Shown here: in pieces, positions 54,512 through 62,575 of the stretch
Position numbering within the stretch: the stretch's first letter is position 1
How the letters are laid out: the number at the start of each line of letters is the position of its first letter
Assembly (NCBI GenBank): GCA_017651515.1
Contig: JAGCCU010000016.1
Coordinates: forward strand, 1 to 64,000
Source of the DNA: Muribaculaceae bacterium
Lineage (GTDB): Bacteria; Bacteroidota; Bacteroidia; Bacteroidales; Muribaculaceae
Length of the DNA: 64,000 nucleotides
Reading direction: 5' to 3'
Notes under the pieces: model-generated
What the model was told of the DNA's origin: nothing
Databases searched by the model: none
The model's input: only the letters and a program-made list of their open reading frames with translations
Program-made: the position numbers and the translations under genes

Positions 54512-55309
54512 TTATTCAGCTATAAAACGGTATTTTTTCTGGAACCACCTGAAGCCAAGAACCAATATTGCAAAGCTCACGACAAGTGCAGTGATTGTCA
54601 TTGGGGTGTTCAGTTTTGCGAGACTTTCGTCAAAGGCATCGGGCAACAGTAACACGGAACTGTTATTAGCTACATGCACCACAATACCTGGTAAGAGGCT
54701 AGACGTGCGCCAAGCAAGCCACCCAAGCATCACGCCATATAGCGTGCCAAACACTATTTGCACAGGATTCATGTGAATCAGACCGAAGATGAGCGCCTGA
54801 ATAACTATAGCAATCCATGGGCGCCGTGGCATCAACCGCAGCAAAGCGCCTAATATAGCTCCACGGCAAAGTATCTCTTCAGCTACTGGAGTCATAATGC
54901 CGGTGTCGATAAGCCCCACTATTCCACCAGTCAAGTTGTCGTAATCCTCAGCGGTCAATTTATCGGGAATGTCAATGAGCCTGTTCAGAAAATCTTCGGG
55001 AAAGCACCAGCCCAAAAACAACAACAACGACATCAGAATGACCATCGCTAAGTCAGACCGGCGAATCTTCCCAAGATTGAGCGCAGCCCAGCGACGCCAC
55101 AGGAATACGGCAATACAAAGCAATGTTCCAACAAGTAGTCCTGTGGTCATGTATGGCGTCTGCCACACAGCTTCACTGTCCATCGTGCCACCTTTCAGAT
55201 GGTCGGAAACCACCTCAATGACAGCAATGATGGTCACTGGTGTCACCAACAACAATCCATACACCAGTAGATACTTAATAATGTCTAAAATTCCCTTAGT
55301 TTTTTTCAT
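54512..55309 (-). CDS. CPBP family intramembrane metalloprotease
   Basis: A 265-residue membrane protein with about seven helices and the CPBP (Abi/Rce1-like) motifs EEILCRGAILGALLR and FGLIHMNPVQIVFG, plus the C-terminal HVANNSS. The substrate is unknown; members process prenylated or bacteriocin-linked peptides in other bacteria. It is flanked without gap by preA (55310) and the TonB gene (54511). Confidence 0.9.
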   Translation of the reverse strand: MKKTKGILDIIKYLLVYGLLLVTPVTIIAVIEVVSDHLKGGTMDSEAVWQTPYMTTGLLVGTLLCIAVFLWRRWAALNLGKIRRSDLAMVILMSLLLFLGWCFPEDFLNRLIDIPDKLTAEDYDNLTGGIVGLIDTGIMTPVAEEILCRGAILGALLRLMPRRPWIAIVIQALIFGLIHMNPVQIVFGTLYGVMLGWLAWRTSSLLPGIVVHVANNSSVLLLPDAFDESLAKLNTPMTITALVVSFAILVLGFRWFQKKYRFIAE

Positions 55310-55678
55310 TTATTTCTTATTTATACGTTTCGCTTGCCTTATTGCACCTGTGGGACAAACCAGACGACACAAGTGGCAGCCCACACATTTGTGACCGTTT
55401 ATGCTCGGAGAACGCCCGTCGGCATCAAAACTGATGGCCTGGTGGCCGCCATCCATGCAAGACGTGTAGCAGCGACCGCACCCTATGCACAAACTGCGAT
55501 CAATCATGGGATACACAATAGTGGAACGGTCAAGCTCAGATGGAGTTACAAACCGTGACATTTGCTCACCTACGACATTGTCAAGGGACACGATTTTTCT
55601 CTCGGCCATATAGTGTTGTAATCCCAAAATCAGGTCATATATAATGCGGTAGCCGTATTGCATCACGGCAGTACACAC
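55310..55678 (-). CDS. PreA C-terminal part with two 4Fe-4S motifs (after in-frame amber)
   Basis: A frame of 122 codons from GTG 55678, in the same phase as the preceding preA frame and separated from it only by TAG 55700-55702. It contains the end of the dihydroorotate-dehydrogenase-like domain (TAVMQYGYRI) and a 2[4Fe-4S] ferredoxin domain (CIGCGRCYTSC; CVGCHLCRLVCP). In known PreA proteins the residues around this point are continuous (EFLLLGCGTVQV-like). Readthrough would yield 484 residues. Confidence 0.65.
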   Translation of the reverse strand: MCTAVMQYGYRIIYDLILGLQHYMAERKIVSLDNVVGEQMSRFVTPSELDRSTIVYPMIDRSLCIGCGRCYTSCMDGGHQAISFDADGRSPSINGHKCVGCHLCRLVCPTGAIRQAKRINKK

Positions 55679-55699
55679 CTGTACGTTGCGGCAGCCAAG

Positions 55700-56764
55700 C
55701 TAGATGAATTCCAGCGCATCGCGCCAAGTCTCAATACCACCTATTCCGCTATACTGCACATTCTTCATTATCGGATTCTTCGTCATCTCAAGGATGAAAC
55801 GCAATGCTATCGGCTTCACTGCACGACCTGAATAGCCCGACACAGTTTTCTTGTCGGTCACTGCACCGCGCTCATCCATCGTTATGCTCTTGATGGTATT
55901 GATAACCGAGATGGCATCGGCTCCAGCAAAATAAGATGCCATGGCCGGCTGGCTGATATGCGTGATGTTTGGAGTCATTTTAGGTATTACAGGTATGCTC
56001 ACGTTACGCTTCACATAGGCCGTATAGAACAACACCAACTCTGAGTCCTGGCCCACATCGCTGCCCATCCCTGTCAATCGCATCTGGGGGCAGGAGAAAT
56101 TCAGTTCTACGGCATCCACACCGGCTGCCTCGGCCATCTTGGCCAGTTCAATCCATTCTTCCTCGGTTTGCCCCATGATAGAGGCAACTACCACCTTCGA
56201 CGGATAATTCTCTTTCAAGCGCTTCAAGATGTCGAAATCCACTTCAGCAGGATTCTCCGAAAGCTGCTCCATATTGCGGAAACCATAAAAATCACCATTC
56301 GCACTGTTACTCATCGCGTCAAAGCGAGGCGACACCTCATTAATGTCCTGCAAACAGATAGTCTTGTAGAATACGCCGCCCCACCCCATTTCGAATGCAC
56401 GAGCCACCATTTCATAGTTGGTGCACACCGACGACGATGCAAGGAAAAACGGATTCTCACACTTGATTCCGCAAAAGTCTATTGAAAGGCTCGGCAACTC
56501 ATCTCGCTCTTCAACAGCTTCTGGCAAATTCTTCACAATTTCACCGATCCTAATGGGGCGGTCATAGTGGATACAAGCCTGCTGAGCCGCGTCAAGATCG
56601 GCATCACTACAATCTTTCACCCACTTCCAGGCTAATTTTGCATTATCAAAACGCACGGCGCGAATTGCACGCGCAGGGTCACCTACTCGGCATGCATGAC
56701 TACATGGTGCGTCGGCACAAAGCAGACATCTTGACGCTTCTTCATCGATATGAAATTGTCTCAT
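55700..56764 (-). CDS. preA: Dihydropyrimidine dehydrogenase subunit PreA, truncated by amber codon
   Basis: A 354-residue frame. The N-terminal Cys-rich segment (about 12-30, CLLCADAPCSHAC) resembles the Fe-S region usually found in PreT/GltD-type partners and is fused here. Residues about 93-354 are the FMN TIM barrel of PreA (KCENPFFLASSSVCTNYEM, ELNFSCPQM, PVIPKMTPNI, YSGIGGIETWRDALEF). It then ends at TAG just before the final FMN and ferredoxin region. Reduces uracil/thymine with NADH when complete. Followed in the same run by CPBP, TonB and HMA genes. Confidence 0.8.
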   Translation of the reverse strand: MRQFHIDEEASRCLLCADAPCSHACRVGDPARAIRAVRFDNAKLAWKWVKDCSDADLDAAQQACIHYDRPIRIGEIVKNLPEAVEERDELPSLSIDFCGIKCENPFFLASSSVCTNYEMVARAFEMGWGGVFYKTICLQDINEVSPRFDAMSNSANGDFYGFRNMEQLSENPAEVDFDILKRLKENYPSKVVVASIMGQTEEEWIELAKMAEAAGVDAVELNFSCPQMRLTGMGSDVGQDSELVLFYTAYVKRNVSIPVIPKMTPNITHISQPAMASYFAGADAISVINTIKSITMDERGAVTDKKTVSGYSGRAVKPIALRFILEMTKNPIMKNVQYSGIGGIETWRDALEFI

Positions 56765-56952
56765 AATAATTATTCAATTTATCTAGATAAAACACAAAGT
56801 AATACAGTCAAAACTTATGACAACAACTTAATCAAAGTTATTGCCTACAAAGGTATTGATTTTCATTGAAATAATTGCAATCTGATGACCATTTTTTACC
56901 ATCCTGTCATCTCCAAATAGCAACTTAGCGTGCATTACATTCCTGCTTGAGG

Positions 56953-56983
56953 AAAAAATAAGCTCCATAATCCCGCTTATTTT
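56953..56983 (-). terminator. Terminator of the HxlR-cupin operon
   Basis: AAAATAAGC (56955-56963) pairs with GCTTATTTT (56975-56983). A T6 tract follows on the minus strand. It lies 49 bp beyond the cupin stop. Confidence 0.7.
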
Positions 56984-57031
56984 CTTCGCAAAATTATGGA
57001 GTTGAGCGCTAATCGCAGAAGACAGAAAACC

Positions 57032-57487
57032 TTACCAGTTGAGCTGTTCTTGAAGGATTGTGCCATCAACCATTGGAGTGTCTTCACCAGTAAACGGTTT
57101 TCCGCTGTACTGCACACAGAGCATTATCAGGTTCTCGCTGCCAGTATTTTTCAGAGCACGTTTGCCTTCGGGCGACACCCTGATTACGCTGCCTTCAGCC
57201 ACGTGGAATACTTCACCGTCAACCTGATATTGTCCTTCTCCGCGCAAAATGAAATAAAGTTCTTCGTGGGTCTTGTGAGTGTGAAGGAATCCACTGTCCT
57301 GACCAGGAACAAGCGTCTGGAAAGAAAATTCACCAGCGGCAGCACCCACTGCCTGTCCACCAAACACCTTACCTTGCAACGTGAAATCGGGTCCCATGGG
57401 TAGTTCGTAATCAATAATCTCACTGAGTTTGCCAAAATTGGCTGCGGCAAAATTCTTGCCTTGTGCGATGGTTTCAATTTTTTTCAT
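57032..57487 (-). CDS. Cupin-domain protein
   Basis: A 151-residue single-domain cupin. The metal site is HTHKTHEELYFIL (two His and Glu) with a second His in EVFHVAEGS. It probably acts as a small-molecule isomerase, oxygenase or binding protein; the ligand is unknown. It is 23 bp behind the HxlR regulator gene on the same strand. Confidence 0.85.
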   Translation of the reverse strand: MKKIETIAQGKNFAAANFGKLSEIIDYELPMGPDFTLQGKVFGGQAVGAAAGEFSFQTLVPGQDSGFLHTHKTHEELYFILRGEGQYQVDGEVFHVAEGSVIRVSPEGKRALKNTGSENLIMLCVQYSGKPFTGEDTPMVDGTILQEQLNW

Positions 57488-57510
57488 ATTAAAATTCGAT
57501 TAATAGGTTA

Positions 57511-57891
57511 TTAATGTTTTTTGTTTGATGAATATTTTTTACGGTCATTCAATATGTCGGCGAGATTGTCTAATGCCCACTCAACAAGACTATTGATGTG
57601 TGGCATCAGTGTTTTTGCCCTCTCGGTTATGTTATATTCTACACGGGGCGGTATCTCGGCAAAAGCACGACGCTGAACAAGTCCGTCAGCCTCAAGATTC
57701 TTGAGAGCTACGGTCAACATCTTTTGGGAAATGTCGGGTATAGCCGCAAGAATGTCGGAATAGCGCATTGGCTCTTCTTTGCCGTCAAGAGTAAGCAGAA
57801 TGAGCATTGACCATCTGTCGCTTATACGCGTCAATATATTGCGTATCGGGCAATCGGGATAATGAGGGTCAACAATAATATCTCGTAACAT
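57511..57891 (-). CDS. HxlR family transcriptional regulator
   Basis: A 126-residue winged-helix regulator with the family start CPIRNILTRISDRWSMLILLT (Cys14 in the position of the redox-sensing Cys of HypR-type members) and RYSDILAAIPDISQKMLT. It likely controls itself and the cupin gene. Its promoter (57940-57970) is bordered by a 7-bp inverted repeat. Confidence 0.92.
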   Translation of the reverse strand: MLRDIIVDPHYPDCPIRNILTRISDRWSMLILLTLDGKEEPMRYSDILAAIPDISQKMLTVALKNLEADGLVQRRAFAEIPPRVEYNITERAKTLMPHINSLVEWALDNLADILNDRKKYSSNKKH

Positions 57892-57939
57892 CTTATATTG
57901 TGATTAATGTTATTAGTAACTTTTCGTTCGTTTCGGTTG

Positions 57940-57970
57940 CAAAGTTACAATAATCACATAAGCCAACAAA
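57940..57970 (-). promoter_or_regulatory. Promoter of the HxlR-cupin operon
   Basis: Minus strand: TTTG (57967-57970), 19-nt spacer, TAACTTTG (57940-57947). Confidence 0.65.
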
Positions 57971-57973
57971 GAA

Positions 57974-57994
57974 CGTGACAAAAAGTATGTCACG
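57974..57994. promoter_or_regulatory. Candidate HxlR operator
   Basis: CGTGACA (57974-57980) and TGTCACG (57988-57994) form a perfect 7-bp inverted repeat with a 7-nt spacer, 3 bp upstream of the -33 box. Confidence 0.5.
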
Positions 57995-58144
57995 CACTTT
58001 GATGTTAGTAATGGGGCTTTCAAAAGATTACAAAAGCAAGTTTTATGCTTTATTAAGGCTTTAATTATGATGCACTGTTATCTATGCTGATATGGAGCAA
58101 ACAAGAGAAGCTAAGATTGTTGCGATGTAGTGACCATCGCTGTA

Positions 58145-58210
58145 ATGCCCAACGTGGGCGTTATCATCTATGCAGACGGAACACGAACCGTGACACGCGT
58201 AGCCAAATGA
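58145..58210 (+). CDS. Possible small ORF or gene remnant (21 aa)
   Basis: ATG 58145 to TGA 58208-58210 reads MPNVGVIIYADGTRTVTRVAK; a GTG at 58130 would add five residues. The sequence looks like the end of a beta domain rather than random code. It begins with a small palindrome (GCCCA-ACG-TGGGC) and is followed by the hairpin at 58244-58274. It may be a remnant. Confidence 0.2.
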   Translation: MPNVGVIIYADGTRTVTRVAK

Positions 58211-58243
58211 CAACAACGATTTATGTAATATATCACAATAGTT

Positions 58244-58274
58244 GCCGCTGCATTGCTTGAAACAGTGCAGCGGC
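58244..58274. terminator. Hairpin downstream of the small ORF
   Basis: GCCGCTGCA (58244-58252) pairs perfectly with TGCAGCGGC (58266-58274), but the T-run is weak on both strands. Possible terminator. Confidence 0.45.
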
Positions 58275-58327
58275 TATTATTATAAGTAGATTTCTCGTGG
58301 ATAATAGTGTAAAACCGCTGGAAGAAT

Positions 58328-58816
58328 TTATCTAGGACTCAGTGTAGCAATCATATTGACCAAGATGTCAAGAGCTTCGTTTGCTTTCTCGAAAGGGCAC
58401 TTCATTGAGCCAGTGAAGCACTCTGGCTCTAAGGAGATCATAAGGAACCACACCTCAACCGACTGTGTACCGTCGTCTTCGTCGGTCTCGATGGAACGAA
58501 CCAGGGCATAATCTTCCTTCACCATCTTTTGATCAACCTTGTGTCCTCCGCTTTCTTTCATATATACCCAGTTGTCCACACAAGCCTGCAACTGAGACTT
58601 CATAGGGCCCTCATCGTTGAAAGTAACGTCGAAGCGGATATCGCCATCGCCATCGTCATTGACAATATTAACGTACGTGTCGCCATACCAGGTCACTGCC
58701 CAGTCAGATGGATAACCAATTGAAAATGCTTCGTTCTCAAAAGTCTTGAAATCTTGGGCGAGTGCAAACATACTAATAACAAGACTCGCCAACGAAAGCA
58801 TTAATGTTCTTTTCAT
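58328..58816 (-). CDS. Exported PsbP/DUF1795-like protein
   Basis: A 162-residue protein: signal (about 1-20, LMLSLASLVISMFALAQ), then FSIGYPSDWAVTWYGDTYVNI, the pattern of PsbP/DUF1795-type single domains, and alternating strands rich in Asp. Function unknown. The start at 58816 fits the signal; nine further codons upstream encode only Asn/Tyr. A -7 box (TATCTTTG, 58896-58903) precedes it. Confidence 0.65.
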   Translation of the reverse strand: MKRTLMLSLASLVISMFALAQDFKTFENEAFSIGYPSDWAVTWYGDTYVNIVNDDGDGDIRFDVTFNDEGPMKSQLQACVDNWVYMKESGGHKVDQKMVKEDYALVRSIETDEDDGTQSVEVWFLMISLEPECFTGSMKCPFEKANEALDILVNMIATLSPR

Positions 58817-58995
58817 ATTGTTGTAATTATAATTATTGTTCACTTGATGAGTACTGTTTAAGACCGTAAAAACAAGCTCCGTTTAATTGAAAATACAAAG
58901 ATAGTAGAAATTTCCTAATCCCAACCAATTCCAATCATATTTTTTCAAAATATCCTTACCGCTGGAAACTTCACTTCAACAAAATCAAAGCAAAC

Positions 58996-59027
58996 TTTGC
59001 TTTTATGTCCGTTAATCACTAATTTTG
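58996..59027 (+). promoter_or_regulatory. Promoter of the YigZ gene, abutting its start codon
   Basis: TTTG (58996-58999), 20-nt spacer, TAATTTTG (59020-59027). Only 4 nt separate the -7 box from ATG 59032. Confidence 0.65.
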
Positions 59028-59031
59028 CAGC

Positions 59032-59619
59032 ATGAGTGACTTTTATCGAACAGTTAAGGGAGTGTCAAATGGCATCTACAAGGAGAAGATGAGTAAGTTC
59101 ATCGCCTTTGTGGAACCTGTCGGCACAGCCGATGAAGCCAAGGCAGTTGTCAAAAAATACCAAAACGAGTACCACGATGCTCGGCACGTTTGCTGGGCCT
59201 ATATGATTGGCACCGAACGAAACGAATACCTCTCCAGCGACAACGGCGAGCCGAGCGGAACGGCCGGAAAACCCATCCTGGGCCAGCTCAACTCATTCGA
59301 GCTTACAAACGTGGTTGCAGTAGTAATACGATACTTCGGCGGCATCAAACTCGGTACCAGCGGACTAATTGTGGCATATCGCGAAGCTACCCGGCTGGCC
59401 ATAGAAGCCGGCGAGATACTCGAATGCCATGAACAAGCGCGTCACACTTTCGAATTCCCTTACCTATCGATGAATGCCGTGATGGGAACCATAAAGAAAA
59501 CCGGTGTGAAGATTATTGAGCAACAATTTGACAACGTGTGCCGCATAACAATAGAATGTGATGCCGATGCACTGCCCGACTTCCAATCACGACTTGCTAC
59601 CGCCCTCAACGGATTCTAA
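59032..59619 (+). CDS. YigZ/IMPACT family protein
   Basis: A 195-residue protein with the UPF0029 (IMPACT) domain: KEKMSKFIAFVEPV, the signature GEPSGTAGKPILGQL, and VVIRYFGGIKLGTSGLIVAYREA. A C-terminal alpha/beta domain (DUF1949) follows. Suggested to act in translation or RNA-related regulation; the exact activity is unknown. The promoter sits so close that the mRNA may be leaderless. Confidence 0.92.
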   Translation: MSDFYRTVKGVSNGIYKEKMSKFIAFVEPVGTADEAKAVVKKYQNEYHDARHVCWAYMIGTERNEYLSSDNGEPSGTAGKPILGQLNSFELTNVVAVVIRYFGGIKLGTSGLIVAYREATRLAIEAGEILECHEQARHTFEFPYLSMNAVMGTIKKTGVKIIEQQFDNVCRITIECDADALPDFQSRLATALNGF

Positions 59620-59690
59620 AAATTTGTCAATTCACAACAATTTCTTATTGGCTTGGTTTTCCCGCAAATTTAATTAAGGATTGATGATTA

Positions 59691-60659
59691 TCAAGCATAT
59701 GCTACTTCGTCACCAGCACCCTGCCTGTCATTATGGTTGGCTATGGCCTGCTTAACGCCTGCCATGTTGCTGCGAGACACGGGAAGATATTCATGGCTGT
59801 GCTTAATAAGCAGCTGCATGGTTCCAGCCTTTGAAATAATTTGCTCTACTTGTCGAAGGTTGACAAGAAACGCACGGTGGCAACGTACTATCATAGGATA
59901 ATTGCTCAAATCGTTCTCAATTTGCTTCAACGTTGCACGCAACATGTCGGTATGAACTTTCCCGTTGCACACTTGGCACACTTTAACATAGTTACCCACA
60001 GCCTCGACATACAGCAAATTGGAGATAGGCAATTTCACCGAATCACTTGTATTACCCTTTAGAATAATTTCCGACGGAAGTTGAGCAATGTCGTTCTGAG
60101 ATTGATTTTCTTCCCCTACTTCACTTGCCAAAATGGCTTTTGCAGGCACAGGGTGCTGCTCGGCCTTGTTTTGCAATCGCTGCAATTGCTCATTAAGCAG
60201 CCTTGTCTCCTCCAATTCGGCGGCCAGATACCTGCTGCGGTACTTGAATCGCCAGTATAAGCCAATAGCAAACGAGCAGAAGGCAATGATAAACAAAGTC
60301 CCGAAAAAGTTGCTCCACGATAACCGGTTGCTCTCAATGCTATCACTAAAAACAAAGTGGCGATAGAGGCAAATCATCAGTGCTATTAGAGGAGTGTTGA
60401 TAACTTGGAACCAAAGGTTACGTTTGATGATATAGCTGGCACCTCTTTTCAATGATCGTGGCATCCCGACAAGGTATTTCAAGATGACGTCGGTAATCAT
60501 GCAAACGCAAAAGCCCAAAACACCTATTGACAGCAGATGAGCATAAGTCTGCCACTGCCAGCTATCAAGCCCGAAGGGTTTGAATATCGCAAGGGCAAGT
60601 ACCACAAAACTCACACTAAGTGCGCGAACTTTTATTGTCTCTTTTAATTCATTGCTCAT
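59691..60659 (-). CDS. LytTR-type membrane-associated regulator
   Basis: A 322-residue protein: four transmembrane helices (about 15-130), a coiled linker (about 145-175, SRYLAAELEETRLLNEQLQRLQ), and a C-terminal LytTR DNA-binding domain (about 205-300: NLLYVEAVGNYVKV, MLRATLKQIE, FLVNLRQVEQI). Fusion of a membrane sensor directly to LytTR, without kinase or receiver, is a Bacteroidetes arrangement. The ATG at 60657-60659 follows the promoter 60668-60699, which rules out starts further upstream. It is divergent from the LiaF-like operon. Confidence 0.85.
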   Translation of the reverse strand: MSNELKETIKVRALSVSFVVLALAIFKPFGLDSWQWQTYAHLLSIGVLGFCVCMITDVILKYLVGMPRSLKRGASYIIKRNLWFQVINTPLIALMICLYRHFVFSDSIESNRLSWSNFFGTLFIIAFCSFAIGLYWRFKYRSRYLAAELEETRLLNEQLQRLQNKAEQHPVPAKAILASEVGEENQSQNDIAQLPSEIILKGNTSDSVKLPISNLLYVEAVGNYVKVCQVCNGKVHTDMLRATLKQIENDLSNYPMIVRCHRAFLVNLRQVEQIISKAGTMQLLIKHSHEYLPVSRSNMAGVKQAIANHNDRQGAGDEVAYA

Positions 60660-60667
60660 ACAGTCGG

Positions 60668-60699
60668 CAAAATTACTGGAAATAGTTGTCAATAACAAA
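60668..60699 (-). promoter_or_regulatory. Promoter of the LytTR gene
   Basis: Minus strand: TTTG (60696-60699), 20-nt spacer, TAATTTTG (60668-60675), 8 nt before the start codon. Confidence 0.65.
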
Positions 60700-60849
60700 A
60701 CCAATCAACACTTTTTATCTCACATTTCATGTCATTCGTCACAAAAATGTGCCGAATATCCCAAAAACTTGCAGTGGCTGTGATTTAACTGCAATTTTGC
60801 AGTCAAAACATCGCAAGCAATTCCGCTCTGCACCTAAATATTTTGAGTT

Positions 60850-61410
60850 ATGACACGAAGAACAATTATCGGAACAGTATTTATCTTTGCCGCCTTATTG
60901 AAGCTGGCAAGCATGTTGCACATATTCCACCTTGATTGGTTCGATTGGCTTTGGATGCGGCCATGGAGTGAGTATCTTGCAATTGCACTTATACTATACG
61001 TGGGCATCCGGCTCATTATCAGTAGTTATCAGCGAAATCCAGAACAGTGGCTTCGTCGCCCTTTGCCTCAGGCAGAAGACGGCAAGCGCATCAGTTGTGC
61101 CGTCAGGTTTGGAGGTGACGAATATGTATATCAAGGCGAGGTGTTTCACGGAGCACGACTCGACGCTTTCTTTGGCGGACTGCGTCTTGACCTCCGCAAT
61201 GCCGTTATCAGCGAAGATGAGGAAATCGACATCCACACATTTGTCGGCGGAGTACAGCTTTTAGTACCTGGCAATGTGAATGTGGTGGTAAAAAGCCGCA
61301 GTTTCATTGGCGGTGTTGGCAACGAAACAACAGACCAGGATACTCCCAATGTACCCTGCCTTCATATCATAGCCAGCAACATGCTGGGAGGAGTAAACAT
61401 CAAGTATTAA
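60850..61410 (+). CDS. LiaF-like membrane protein
   Basis: A 186-residue protein with two N-terminal transmembrane helices (about 5-25, 40-60) and a C-terminal LiaF/DUF2154-like beta domain (about 85-186: DAFFGGLRLDLRNAVISEDE, IDIHTFVGGVQLLVPGNVNV, IASNMLGGVNIKY). LiaF proteins restrain cell-envelope stress systems in Firmicutes; Bacteroidetes versions often sit next to LytTR regulators, as here. It is the first gene of a pair with the BamE-like lipoprotein. Confidence 0.82.
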   Translation: MTRRTIIGTVFIFAALLKLASMLHIFHLDWFDWLWMRPWSEYLAIALILYVGIRLIISSYQRNPEQWLRRPLPQAEDGKRISCAVRFGGDEYVYQGEVFHGARLDAFFGGLRLDLRNAVISEDEEIDIHTFVGGVQLLVPGNVNVVVKSRSFIGGVGNETTDQDTPNVPCLHIIASNMLGGVNIKY

Positions 61411-61428
61411 TCATTAAATAATACTACA

Positions 61429-61752
61429 ATGAAAAAAATTATTGTGTTTATTATCACTGTTCTCGTCATGATAATAATGGTGAGCATAAGTTTGAGCAGT
61501 TGCATTTCTACACGCGACACAATGAAAATCAACATGGTTGATATCGGTATGACCAAGAGCGACATTCAGCATCTGCTTGGCACGCCACTATTCAAGAATG
61601 CCGATGAGAATGTCGAAGAATGGGGCTACCACAAGATGGTGGGTGAAATAGCCGGCCCAGAACAAATGCTGTTCATCGTCACCTTTGACAGCGAAGGCAA
61701 GGTCATCGCCTATAATTCGGCCAAAGAACACCCATCTCATCTTCCTTATTGA
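61429..61752 (+). CDS. SmpA/OmlA (BamE)-like small lipoprotein
   Basis: A 107-residue lipoprotein. The signal ends at the lipobox LSSC (near residue 24), followed by a BamE-type fold (VDIGMTKSDIQHLLGTPLF ... EEWGYHKMV ... FIVTFDSEGKVIAY). Family members bind the outer-membrane assembly machine, but this short form is more likely an envelope lipoprotein of unknown partner. 18 bp after the LiaF-like gene. Confidence 0.78.
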   Translation: MKKIIVFIITVLVMIIMVSISLSSCISTRDTMKINMVDIGMTKSDIQHLLGTPLFKNADENVEEWGYHKMVGEIAGPEQMLFIVTFDSEGKVIAYNSAKEHPSHLPY

Positions 61753-61762
61753 CAAAAGGGAG

Positions 61763-61786
61763 TTATGAAACAAGAAATCGATTCCA
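61763..61786 (+). repeat. Duplicated 5' end of the downstream acetyltransferase gene
   Basis: The 24 nt at 61763-61786 (TTATGAAACAAGAAATCG...) match 63078-63101, the start of the chloramphenicol-acetyltransferase-like gene, at 22 of 24 positions. Here the frame (MKQEIDS...) leads nowhere useful. Confidence 0.5.
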
Positions 61787-61805
61787 CAAAAAGAAAGATA
61801 AATCG

Positions 61806-61813
61806 TATCTTTG
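61806..61813 (+). promoter_or_regulatory. Candidate -7 element of the Zn-ribbon gene
   Basis: TATCTTTG matches TAnnTTTG; it excludes the ATG at 61811 as start and supports 61841. No -33 TTTG is visible. Confidence 0.4.
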
Positions 61814-61840
61814 CAATCGAAATTAATAAACCAAAATTAT

Positions 61841-62575
61841 ATGGAAAAAGAAATGAAATTCTGTCAGAGTTGCGGCATGCCGATCACCGAGGAACTGCTC
61901 GGTACCAATGCCGATGGGAGCAAGAACGAAGATTATTGTATCTACTGCTATCAAGACGGCAAGTTCCTGCAAGATTGTACAATGGACGAAATGATCGAGC
62001 ATTGTGCGCAATTCGTTGATGAGGTCAACAAAGGTCTGCCTCACCCCATCACTCGAGAGGAATACATTGGACAGATGAAAATGTATTTTCCGCATTTGAA
62101 ACGCTGGCGCAAAGCAATAAGCATCAATAGTGAAACCATACCAGATAATCCTGCTTTGGCAGGCGTGAAAGACCTTATTGCCCAGATGGCCGATACGCTG
62201 CCCATTACTTTTATTTCGTCGGTTGACGAAGATGGGTTCCCCTGTACCAAGGCTATGCTGTCGCCACGCGTGCGCGAGGGCGTAAAGGTTTTCTATTTCA
62301 CTACAAATACATTCTCGCTACGTGTCGCTCACTATAAGGCGAATCCAAAGGCCAGTATCTATTTTTGCGACGCCGAGGGTTTCAAGGGAATGATGTTGCG
62401 CGGTACAATGGAAGTACTAACTGATGCCGCCTCAAAGGAAATGATCTGGCGCGACGGCGATACTGAGTATTATCCAGGTGGCGTGACCGACCCCAACTAC
62501 TGCGTCTTGAAATTCACTGCTACCGATGGCCGTTTCTATAGCGATTACTATCCCCGCAGTTTCATAATTGAGTAA
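61841..62575 (+). CDS. Zinc-ribbon plus flavin-split-barrel (PNPOx-like) protein
   Basis: A 244-residue protein. The N-terminal zinc ribbon (CQSCGMPI, Cys8/Cys11; YCIYCYQDG, Cys33/Cys36) with its helical cap is followed by a pyridoxamine-phosphate-oxidase-like split barrel (about 110-244, TFISSVDEDGFPCTKAMLSP, ASIYFCDAEGF). It probably binds FMN or a related cofactor and a small molecule. It is followed immediately by the isochorismatase-like gene (ATG at 62576). Confidence 0.85.
   Translation: MEKEMKFCQSCGMPITEELLGTNADGSKNEDYCIYCYQDGKFLQDCTMDEMIEHCAQFVDEVNKGLPHPITREEYIGQMKMYFPHLKRWRKAISINSETIPDNPALAGVKDLIAQMADTLPITFISSVDEDGFPCTKAMLSPRVREGVKVFYFTTNTFSLRVAHYKANPKASIYFCDAEGFKGMMLRGTMEVLTDAASKEMIWRDGDTEYYPGGVTDPNYCVLKFTATDGRFYSDYYPRSFIIE

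Larger units (their letters stand above)
57995..58327. other. Intergenic region with a possible ORF remnant
   Basis: Apart from the short ORF at 58145-58210 and the hairpin at 58244-58274, I see no gene here. Confidence 0.4.

Noticed and set aside
61765-62019. 84-codon frame beginning MKQEID
   Set aside because: It overlaps the Zn-ribbon gene in another frame; only its first 24 nt are notable as a duplicate of a gene start.
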